A stretch of 64,000 bases of DNA, from positions 3,389 through 67,388 of the forward strand of contig NRSV01000019.1 in NCBI GenBank assembly GCA_002286855.1. Reading direction: 5' to 3'. Shown piece by piece: positions 45,469 to 56,000 of the stretch (positions are counted from its first letter, which is position 1; the number at the start of each line of letters is the position of its first letter). Below the pieces are notes generated by a model. The model made no database searches. It saw only the letters and a list, made by a program, of their open reading frames with translations, and was not told where the DNA came from. This stretch comes from Bipolaris cookei. Taxonomy: Eukaryota; Ascomycota; Dothideomycetes; Pleosporales; Pleosporaceae. The translations under genes and the position numbers were made by a program.

Positions 45469-46446
45469 ATGAGGGTTTTGCAAAGCTTCGTTTCTTCACT
45501 ACTCCTTTCGAGCGCAGCGATTGTATCTGCTGCTTCCTCGTGGAGCTTTGAAGATGCTACTGTTTCGGTTACGAGCAAAGGTGCTGGTGTAGGCGGAGGT
45601 TCCAAGGACAGGTAAGCTTAAGCCGAAGCTCTGTATTTGTGCAATGAGTATGCGACTAATATTATCTCTCTAGCCTGAGCCCTTCGAAGCCGCTCGGAAA
45701 GTCTGTATCACTAGGCGCGGCCGACACATTGAAACTTGTCCTCACCACAATCGATGGAGGCACTGCGAAGCGTCCACACCAAGCATACCTGACTCTGACC
45801 GACCCCGTTACTGGTGTAGAAGACTCATTTTCCTTTAGTGTGAAGAACAGTGGAAAGGGCAAAGTCGACCTGGTACGTACCGCTCGTCAATTGCTGCCGA
45901 CATACCTGACCATTCCAGTCTCACAAGGATCTACCCCATCAATTCTTGACAGCCGAGAAACCAATTGCTGCGTCCATTGTCATTGGGTCGTTCGGTTCAT
46001 CCAAGCCGTACAAGAGCAAAGTGTTTGACCTTAACGTCACTCGCGACACCAGCATTCCTCTAAGCGTCCCCAACCCGCCAGTACGCTTCGCCGCCGAGTC
46101 CGAGATCCACCACATCTTCCGCAGTGACCCCAAGTCTCCACCAAAAGTCATAACTATTGTGTTCGCAGCTGCTGTTGCTGCTGCGCTGCCCATCCTGCTT
46201 GGAGCATGGGCTACTCTGGGCGCAAACGCAAGCCATTTGGGCAAGGCCTTGGGTAACGCCCCTGTATCCCACGCCCTTTTCTATGGTTCTATACTGGCTA
46301 TGGAGGGTATCTTTTTTTTGTACTACACGACTTGGAACCTTTTTCAGACCCTGCCAGCTGCCGCTGCCATCGGAATCGTTGCCTTTTTGAGCGGCAGCCG
46401 AGCCCTGTCCGAGGTTCAGGAGCGCCGACTGGCCGGCTTGAGATAG
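45469..46446 (+). CDS. SWP1: oligosaccharyltransferase subunit, ribophorin II / Swp1
   Basis: Three exons: 45469-45611, 45674-45872 and 45919-46446 (289 residues). The introns of 62 and 46 nt have GTAAGC and GTACGT donors and restore frame. Residues 1-22 are a signal peptide. A luminal beta-rich domain follows (DTLKLVLTTIDGGTAKRPHQ, then SHKDLPHQFLTAEKPIAASI and SKVFDLNVT). Three membrane helices close the protein (VITIVFAAAVAAALPILLGA; ALFYGSILAMEGIFFLYYTT; AAAIGIVAFLSGSRAL). This is the layout of the C-terminal part of ribophorin II and of yeast Swp1, which belong to the ER complex that N-glycosylates nascent proteins. Length matches yeast Swp1. Confidence 0.92.
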
Positions 46447-47114
46447 GTAGAGATGGGAACTGAAAAATGGCACTTTGCTTTAAATATTGAAGACAAGAAG
46501 CCGAAAGGAGGTTTTGGATGGTATACAAAACGCCACTAAGCGTGGGAAAAGGACAGCAATGGGACTATTGTATATTATGCATGTTGAATGATTAAAACCT
46601 AGAATACAGGTTGGGCTCACCGCGATACCAGCAAATCCATGTACTTGGAGGTGTGGTGTCCTTTTGTTCGTCATGCCGCCTACAGATGACTGACCTTGTG
46701 ATTGGGATATGGGACGAGTCATCATTTCCCAGTGCATGCTGCCGATCCTGGGAGTTCGCAGATGCGAAGCACATCAGTCCCAACGCATTCAGAATTGGCT
46801 GATGGTGAATTACTCCGTGCTACTCAAACATTGCATTATATACGATACAAGTAACATTATCTCGTCATTCTGCTAATGTGATGTGTGAGTACAAAACAAG
46901 CACACTGAGAACTTGTTATAATACTGTTAACAATCCTTACTCCCCTTTACACCCAAGTGTTAGCTGCCAATTCTAGACGTCAAAAACAAAGGCGCTGACA
47001 TGAATACCATGGTGAACCAAAAAAAAACCCCTCCCTCATGAATAACTGTTCAGCAATACCATTCCGCTCCACACTCCACCTATTCTATACGTTTCCCAAA
47101 TCAATTCCCTCCCT
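46447..47114. other. intergenic between convergent genes
   Basis: 3' flanks of the SWP1 and TPR-protein genes; no gene seen. Confidence 0.6.
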
Positions 47115-48834
47115 TCACCCCACCATCCTCAGAATCCCCTCCACATTCTCCCGCCCAACAATCCCCTCCTTAACCATCTGCCCCAGCACCCACTCCACAA
47201 CCCCCCTCTTCCCCTTCCACCCCTCCCTCCTCCCTCCCGTCCCTTCCACCCCCTCCTTCAACACCTCAGCAACAACCGCTTTCGCATCCGCCACCCATCC
47301 TGCCTGCTGCACCCCCGTCCTCTCTGCCCAACTCCTCGCACCCCTATAAAAAACACCCGCGTTAGCCACAAGCGTAGCACCGCTTTTCTGCCACGCAGGT
47401 TTCGCAGTTGCGAACAGCGAAATGCGGAAGCGGAAGAGATCCGTGTCGCCTCTTGCTAGGAAGATGTCTGAGAGGCGCGAGGGGGAGAGGAGGGGAGCGT
47501 GCGACGGGGAAGAAAGGGTAGTGAGGATTGTTTGGGATTGAGTCAGGGCTGTCCATTGGAGAGCGGTGTCTGTTTCGAATGTTGGAGCTGAGGGGGTGTA
47601 TTGAGTGCCGTCGGATAGGGCGGAGGCGAAGTCGATGAGGGCGTCTGCGTGGGCAGAGTGGAAGTTTATGGTGGCCAAGGTAGGGGAAGGTTGCGAGGTG
47701 AATTGTTGGGCTAGGAGGGAAGAGAATGTGCGGTCAATGGTTGAGGCGTAGGTTGTTGCATCTATTTTTCCGCTGCGGTATTGGATTTCTGCTATGCTGG
47801 CTTGGAAGGTGGCGATTGCGAAGAGGGCGTCGTCTTTGGAGGTTGTGGTGGCTTCTTCAGATGCGGAGGTTGAGGTCAGGGAGAGGGTTGGGCTGGATTT
47901 GGGTTCTTCTGCTGGCGCTTTTGAGGAGGATTTGTCGATGAGGTCGAGGAGAAGGGGAATTTTGTGCGTGGCTGTTTCAAGGCCATCTTCGGCTTTCTTT
48001 TCGAGGTCCGAGAGGTCGAGGGCGGGGTTGTAGAGACCGAGGAGCGTTGTGAGGGCGTTTAGTTGTGCTGTGCATGTTTCTAGGATTGACTCGGGTGTTA
48101 GGGCCTCTTCGACTGTAGCCCAATCGCCTGGTGCTTCTGCATCACTAGAATCGGTCTTTATGTCTTCATCTGTTTCCCCAACTGCTGACTCTTGTTGTCG
48201 TTCTCCTTCCCAAGCCTCGCGGTACTCGCCAGAAGCTTGTGCTTTTGCAATCTCGGCTTGTATCCGCGTGTACTCTTGCTGCTGACTATCCAGACACCTT
48301 TTGAAGATCTCCACGGCCTCTTCAAGTAATGGTCTTGCATCTTGCTTTCTGGCTTCTTGTGTGTCACTTTCTAGACGGGCTTCCGCCAGTGACGTAAGCA
48401 CTTGTGCAGTGTTGAAGAGAATGTCTATATTTGTTGGATTCAGTGAGACTGCAAAACGGTGAGAATCCAAGGTTTGCTCCAGCAGCGCTGTTCTGTTTCC
48501 AAACTGTGACATGCTGCGCTCATCTTCTGCGATGTTGTATAGCAGATTTGCCCTGGGCTCAATTAGTACTTGGTGCAAACTGAAATGTTCAGCCCACTCA
48601 CTTGTTGTACGCGAGATCAAACGATTGGGGATGGAGTCTCAGGCCCTCATCATACATATCAATTGCTCTATTGAAAAAGCGAGCAGCCTTTGCTGCGTCT
48701 CCAGCGCGCCATTTGCCCGCTGCCTGCTCATACTCGTCTGCGGCTTCTAGAAAGTCGTTTTCGGTTTGTGGTTCTTGTGGCTTTAACTTGCCCTTTGGTT
48801 TCGGCTTGAGAAATTCTTTTCGCTTAGGAGGCAT
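47115..48834 (-). CDS. TPR-repeat protein, Acl4-like (Rpl4 assembly chaperone)
   Basis: Two exons, 48834-48602 and 48552-47115 (556 residues). The 49-nt intron has a GTGAGT donor, TACTAAT branch and CAG acceptor, and joins FDLAYNK-ANLLYNIAEDE. The basic N-terminus MPPKRKEFLKPKPKGKLKP precedes a helical TPR array: EAADEYEQAAGKWRAGDAAK, then ARFFNRAIDMYDEGLRLHP and HRFAVSLNPTNIDILFNTAQ. Acidic linkers separate further helices in the C-terminal half. Basic N-terminus plus TPRs is the plan of Acl4, which escorts newly made ribosomal protein L4 to the nucleus. The TPR assignment is firm; the Acl4 identity is inferred. Confidence 0.8.
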
Positions 48835-49141
48835 ATCGACGGGAGAAGATGATGATGAGAAATGACGAGTTTTTGATTTGGTGTTGTGTTGTACTCAGCG
48901 ACAGGACAGGGTCTGGAAAAAAACGAGTGGCGAATCTGCATAAGCTTGATTGAATGTGATTGATTTCTCAGCAAATGCGACCGCGTCCTAAACACCCTTT
49001 CCTTGCTCTGAATGTGACTGATTTACAAATATAATTTCTGCCCACCCTACCTTTGAACGTAAAACTTCTTAACCACCCCGCTTCCACTTGCCCCACTTTG
49101 GACGAGCCTCGCAAACCTTGGACTTTCTGCATCCACAGCTT
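48835..49141. promoter_or_regulatory. promoter region of the TPR gene and 3' flank of the MGMT gene
   Basis: About 300 bp with no coding signal. Confidence 0.4.
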
Positions 49142-49552
49142 TTACTTTAGCTTCTCCTTGTTGAACTCATCCCACAACAAGGTTTTGTCAATCAGAAAGC
49201 CACTTTGATCAAACAATACACCTTCTTCCTCCAGCAGCTCCAGTTTCGACTCCTGGTTCTGTCCGCTCGGCGCCTTTTCCCAGTCACCCTTGTAGCCGCC
49301 AACAAACTGTATCAATCAGCACAACTGTCACACCTCTCGTCGCAGAACACTTACCCCGGTACTGGCGATGCATCTATGACAAGGCACTGCCGGACAGAAT
49401 GTGTTGACGCGCAGCGCGCCACCCACGGCTCGTGGAGAGCTGCTCAGAGCCTTTGCTATAGCGGCATACGTTGTGACACGACCTTCTGGAATTTGCTGGA
49501 GTGCTGTATATACGCGTTCCTGGTACTTGGTGACTTTATGTTGTAGGGCCAT
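49142..49552 (-). CDS. methylated-DNA-protein cysteine methyltransferase-type DNA repair protein (MGMT domain)
   Basis: Two exons, 49552-49355 and 49306-49142 (120 residues), joined over a 48-nt intron (GTAAGT donor, GCTGAT, CAG). The protein is essentially the C-terminal MGMT DNA-binding/active-site domain alone. It has a winged helix-turn-helix (IPEGRVTTYAAIAKAL, SSSPRAVGGALRVNT) and the active-site box PCHRC with acceptor Cys-58. The usual box is PCHRV, so the last position is altered. Cysteine at the second position separates it from Atl1-type alkyltransferase-like proteins, which have tryptophan. The family removes O6-alkyl groups from guanine in a one-shot reaction. Met-13 of the longer frame is chosen as start because it matches the usual N-terminus. 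Confidence 0.88.
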
Positions 49553-52500
49553 GATGAAATGTACCAGGACTCTACATGTGCAAAACACGCGTGTCTTTCT
49601 GGATCAACGCGCAGTCACGTGGCTTGCTTTCAAACTGACCACTCTCAGGTATCTCTGTATGACCGGACCAAATTTTTTTGTCAGATCTATCAACGACAAT
49701 AATAGCCACACAACTGTTTTGGTGGTTAACACTATGACTAAGATGTAATTCTTCTTCGTCTCAGTCATATCTCCATATTGAAACATACGGACTTGTCAGA
49801 GTGTTTACAGCAAAGATGAGCGGTAGAGCCATTTCCGCGGAATGTTCAACATTATTACGAAATGCACTCAGGAAAAAATATGTGTGTATATATGGAACTA
49901 AACAGACTTCCACAGACTTCCGATTTGATAGTGGGTTCCCCCACGAACAGGCTTAGCAGCCAGGTCTATCCTGGATACGTTGACGGTCACTAACACTTCA
50001 GCCGACCGGGTATTCCCAGATCCATGGCAATTGGCCTGTCTGGAAATTCTCACAGCGGTTATGGTAAATAAAAAACCCCACGAACTTCCTCAAACTTCCT
50101 CGAAATCGGCGTTTGCGGTCAATGCATTCGGACCTTGCCGACAAAATATACACATACGCGCGATAAGCTGAGTCACATCGCACAGCAAACTCCAAAGAGC
50201 ATTACCTCCGATAGACGGAAACTAACAGAGTCGGAAGCGCTCTTGTTTTGCCATACCCCGCACTACTGCCATCTTACAACCATGGAAAAATTTGTGCTTT
50301 GGCGGCTTGACGACCAGAAGGGGCCGTCACAACTAAGTCACGCACTAAAATGCACGTCGTCATTTCCACACGGTGACCTCAGGCGAACTTATTTCTTGTT
50401 CGCACCGCGGCGGGCCGAGCTCCACTGGGTCTTACAGGGTCATCAGGTGTTCACAGCAAGTGATTCGTAGACAGTGAAGCAGTCGCGCCGTGCCGCCCTC
50501 CCTTTTCTCCCTTCTCCATTCGACTAACGGGTAGAGTCAAAGCACGAATCAGTCTGGGGCCAAATGGGTCCGCTGTGGGCCTCTGACCGTTGTCGTAATT
50601 TGACATTTCGACCCAGTATGTCATGCGTCCTGCAGTTGGGCGGTTAACAACAAATAAGATTTGGCTCCGACACCAGCACCTCAACGGCTAGAACTGTCAA
50701 ATCTAGACGAAAGACGCTGTTAGTGTGAGGTAGAAACTTTGCGCTACCTGCAACACTATTATTACTCCGGCTGTCAGACGTTGGCTGGTTTCTGCAAGAC
50801 GGTCGAAGATATGGATGACTTTGATCTACAGGTCTCGCTTTCTTGGATGTCTCAAACTCCAACACCACTCTCAAGAACTAGCGACCTTTGGGTCAGCTCG
50901 TTGAACACCCTTTACCGCATCTACCCACGGATGTCGTCTCTACGGATGAACAGATTCAACCCTTGTATCAAACTGGGGCCAGTGATAACGTCAACAGCCG
51001 AATTTAGTCTCTCATTGGCCGCAACCCTTCACCAGACCCTTCCCTATACAGTATGGCGTAGTCACATGACCATATAGCTCTGCGGGCGGCCGTTTTTTTC
51101 ACATTACTAGAGCACGAATGAGCGTCCAAAGCCTGGGTCAGCAGGTGTGGTGGCTTTGGCGCGACCTGGACGGTGGATCGCATCCACAATGGCGTGCGCT
51201 CGCTCCGAGGCGCAAGTGAAACTTTCGAGGATAGCAAAAAATACCGCTTTTGCTATCGCGGGTGAAGAAAGATCATAATCGTCTTTGTGAGTCGAGAGTT
51301 GTGCAGCCTTTTGATGCGTTGTCATTGTGGCGAGGGAGATCGACTACTCAGCCTCAGATTCGCCTGAAGCTAAGCCGAATTGAGGCACTCAGCCACACTC
51401 CAACTTTCTGGACGGGCTCTCCGGCTTGACGGGCATAATGCCACCGCCTCACAAGCAGATCCGCAGGCTCCTGGTTAAAGCATGCAATGGTCACGAGAAT
51501 AGCAACGGGAATTGCGAGATCTATTGGATAACCACTGCGAAAATCGCTCAGAAAGCCATATGACTGTTGCTGCATGGGGAATCCAGCCGCCTGTTGCCCT
51601 GCAAGCCCTGATTGAACAGTCAGACAACCCCCTCGACAGGTGAAGGCTTCTCAACGAATCTATTGCTTCGCCAGATTAAGGTAGATGCATACGAGCCGTT
51701 GATAGCCATCTCGGTCCTTTTTTGAGCTCGATGGGACAATCGATGGCTGATCGTCGCACAATTTCGAAGGCTGAACGTAACATATGTAGCTGGAAGGTCG
51801 AATGTTGGCAAATGAGGGCCGTTGCGACGTCACGGCTATTTGTCGACATCTTTCGCTAAGATTCGCATCTCAGCTCCCAAAACGACAGCCCTGTCATGAG
51901 ACGTGTCTTGAAAAGCAATAGCAAACGTGAGGCTTGTGGTGAGGGTTGCTGGGCGTTTGGAACGGCATAATGTTGGTGGGTAAAGGACGGACACGGGCGC
52001 CCTGACAGCCAATTGGACTTTTCACTTGGCTGGCGCCGTACAAGGCCTGTTTGCGAATCACCGCCCTCCACCACCGCTCAGCAACTCGACTGGCTGTGCT
52101 CTCTCTCCAAGCCAGAGGCCTCCACCCGCCTATCCAAGCCCAAGCGCCCGCAATGGGCCAGGATGTCGCCGTCCGGAATCAGCCCAATATCGCAAGGCCG
52201 CCGGCGTCGGCTCTCTGGAAAATGTGTGCGCATCTTGGATGCGCGCGCCGCGAGGTTGTACATATGCAAGCCTACGCACCACGCAACTGCAACAATCACC
52301 AAAGCGCTCTTGACCAACAGATTCCACCACTGAGCTTACCAAAACATTTATATTGCCGAGAAACTCAGGACTACTTGAAAGAGGCACCGGGATTGGCCCT
52401 CCGTTTTTAAGACGGCTCATCCGCGAAAGCCCCACTGAGGCGACTCTCGGTTGAAGCCCCGCGTTAGGACTGTTGACCCTGAGGTAAGAATAGACGGGAC

Positions 52501-53042
52501 GCGTGAGCTGCCGTTGGGGGCAGGAGTATAACACCAGTCATCGTCTCGTTGCTCCCTGCGCGCGTCGTGGTCGATTTTCGTCCCATCTTGCTGTACCCTG
52601 GCACAGCCCCATCTCGGGCATTGCCGACTGCGCCACACCCATCAATCGTTTTCGGACTTGCCGATAGATGTGGCATACGAGAAAGATTTTGACAACTTCA
52701 CCGAAAGTCTGCACGGATACGCAAGACTGCATGTACCATCTGGCTGGGTGATTTATATGGATAAACTTGCAATCTCAGTCATCGTAACAAATCCCCGAAT
52801 CGCCACCCCCGTCGGTTAATCTAGCCTTCCCGCCATCAGCCGCACCTCACACCAATTCGCTCTACAGATTCTTTCCAAGTTGGCTTTTGCTATCAGTTTC
52901 GGAATCTCGATTTCCGGCTCCCATTCGCCAAACCCTTTTGTCTCAAGCGTTTCACAGAAGGGTAAGCACATGCCTTCATGAGTTACTCGGCGTACACAAG
53001 CATCTGTTGTACATCTAGTCGTGCTACACAAGGCTACCCAAA
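49553..53042. other. 3.5-kb region without a supported gene
   Basis: Two minus-strand frames (51575-51354 and 51325-51107, about 72 codons each) read somewhat protein-like (IAKAVFFAILESFTCASERA) and might be exons or relics of one gene. Plus-strand frames at 50739-51077 and near 52,020-52,330 overlap others and have no family features. The last few hundred bases are the promoter of the large methyltransferase-like gene. Confidence 0.4.
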
Positions 53043-56000
53043 ATGGCTTCTTATAAGTCACAATACCCTCCCCCAAGGAGGGTAGAGGACCGAGCACCCA
53101 CTACTCGGTTGCCTCAACGATCTGTCACACCCACCACAGGCACATCGCAGTTATCTGCCTCAAGTCAGTCTAAGCTGCAGAAGAGGAGGCCTTCAAGAGA
53201 TGATGAGGTACAACCCAGAGGTCCTGTAAGCCAAACAGGGTCGGTATCAACGTCCAGTATACGCCAGAGAACTACCAGCCGGTCTACACCTATGTTTCCT
53301 CAGAACTCAAGCGCTGCAAGCTCAAAACCAACATCTCTGACGTCGACATCTCGGCTACCCAAGCTTGAGGTTCCCCAAAGCATACGTACACCTTCGCTCG
53401 CATCAGGATCATCGGCATCAACTATCGAAAGCCCTCGATCGAATGTTCTCCGGAGAAAGCAAGCGAGTTTTGGGGTTGCCAGTGGTCGACAGGCAATACG
53501 CATAAGGGACGATTCGATGTCATCCCAGGACGATGCGCAACCGATGGAGGGTATACCCGGTGGCTATAAGGACCCTTTCTCCGAGACTGTTCTAGGGATC
53601 TCGATACCGCCGACCTCGAAAATACTGGCTCGTTCAGAACCCCAGGCCGAGCTGTATAACAGTCCGCTCTATGATGACGAGATTGGACCTACAGATATTC
53701 TTCCTCTTCCAGTCCCCCAATATGCTCTCTCCGCAACCCCATCGACACGTTACTCGGAGTCTCCAGGGCCTTTCAGTGTCTCGTCGACCCCTACATCAAT
53801 GTCGTCCTACTCACCAGGAACAACACTATCGAGAGCTTCTAACAGGACACGGCAAGCAAGTCCTTTACAGAGTAGACCACTTGTTACTCGACATAAGACT
53901 CCGGATGAGATGAACAATCGCCACCCACACGCTCTATCCACAGTCAGAGAGTCCTCAACATCATCATCATCGGTATCCACCGTCATCACCGAAGGCACAA
54001 AATACAAAGACAAGTCGTCACCTAACGCACTAGTCACTCTCCCTCAGAGCCCTCGAACATCAGAAGTAATGCAGAATACAGGCGAAAGACCACAGACTCA
54101 GGCACCTCCCGAATTTGCTCATCTCGCAAGTCAATCGCCTGTTCCAATGCCATCGGCAAGGCGGCCATCGAGACCTAGCAGAGATGGTACTCCAGAGTTA
54201 TCAGGACTCCGAGGTCCATCGCCAATCATCCAGAGTAACATGCCTCACTTTCCATCCCACCATAAGCGTAGCGCATCGTCCGAATCTCGGATAGCGCTTG
54301 CGTCCACTATGAGATCCAAGACGACCACCCCAGCAAAGCCATCTTCACGACTTCCATCGCCAAATCCCTCCTCAGCTTTACCACCAGTCACCCGTTCAAT
54401 ATCTCGTGGACCTACTCCAGACCTCCAACTTGATAGAAACACCCGAAGAGTCAGTTCTGGACCAGTACCAGCCCCAGCCCCAAGCCCGAACAAAACCTCT
54501 CGATTCGGATTTTTTACGCGTCGTACTAAGACTGAGCCTGCTGCCCCCACGAAGTCAGATGGAAAGCTACACCGTAGAGGGCCTGCTGCAGGTACCGGAC
54601 ATGAAGGATACGGGCGATATGTTGGCAGAGGTCGGAGTGGAAGTTCGATCAGTACCAATAGTATTGGACGTTCTGCTAGTGCTGGAACAACTAATGAGAG
54701 TTTGGACAAGACACCCTCGACCCGCAAGAGCAGCATGACAAGTACAACAAGCGGGGATATGGATGACTTCTTCCTCAACCGCCTTGCTCCGGTGGTTATC
54801 CGGGGTACAGGAAGTAGCACAGAGCTCTCACGTAGTCCCGAACCGATGCAGAGTAGCAGCAGTCTCGACGTATCCATCAAACAGGCAACGAAAACGAAGC
54901 AGATTGAAGGGAGTACGTCACAGTCTGTACTGGAAAAGAACCAACCGATACTGTTGCCTTCTGCGATGCCAAATACGATGCGTGGAGTATCTCCAATGAA
55001 GAAGATGGCTATGGGACTACGAAGACCCTCGGAAAGTGACGACGACGCGAAGAAATTATCTTTGCCTGGTGCAAACTCGAAAAGGACATCACGAACATTG
55101 CAAAACGTGCAGGTGTCTAGTGGATCTTCGGGTTCTGGCAACCGCATAGTTGGAAGAATTCGCAAGAATTCTATAAATGAAGCTCTAACTGAGACCAAAG
55201 AGGGCACCTGGTTGAAATCGTCAAAGAAGAACAAGGTAGAGAAGGAGGCATCGAAGCCGTCCAAGAGGTGGAACTTCTTCCAACGTGCACATGCGGGACC
55301 ACGTGCAGATACACCAGCTGGTTCTGCAGCCAGTCCTAGCAACAAGATCAGCGCTTCTCGCTCTGTTGCACATTATGCCCTGATGGACCAGTCTGGTCTT
55401 GAGCTTAACGACATAGAGCAGCTCATGCAGGAAGCTGATGAAGGCACAGAGAGTGCTCTTTCAGACGATGAGCCTGGAAGGAAGGAACGAATGCTCTCTA
55501 TGCTTCTACCACCCAAGCCAATTCTTGGGCCTAGCTTTGTGCCTACAGCACGCCCAGCCTCACCCAAGGTCTTCTTACGCTCAGAGGCGCCGCCACAACC
55601 CGAACAGCAACAGAGCAAGTTGATTATTGATACCAACGTGCCAGCGTCCTACAACTCTGAGCGTTATTCGCTTGCAGACCTGACGCCCGTCACCGATCTC
55701 TCCCGGCCTTCGTCTGCCTTCGAGCAGCCGTTCCCAGTACAAGGTTATGGGGTTGCTCCATCGCCGGATGCAGCACTTCCTTTGCAACCATCTGAACCTG
55801 AGCCTCAACTTTCCAATTCCCCGCCTAGCCAGGAACTTCATGCTCTTCCTCACGACATCCACTCACCTGATCCTCCACCAGCAAATCCACCTCCACGCCC
55901 AAGCCGCTTGGCTCAAGTCGGTCGCATCCCTCAAGTTGTCTCCACCCGCCGCCAACCAGGCCGCCCATCATCTCGATCGTTCTCTCGCCCTTTTGTTCCA

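Noticed and set aside
54245..55345. 366-codon open frame on the minus strand
   Set aside because: Antisense to the large methyltransferase-like gene; composition mirrors its Ser/Pro-rich codons and it has no domain signature.
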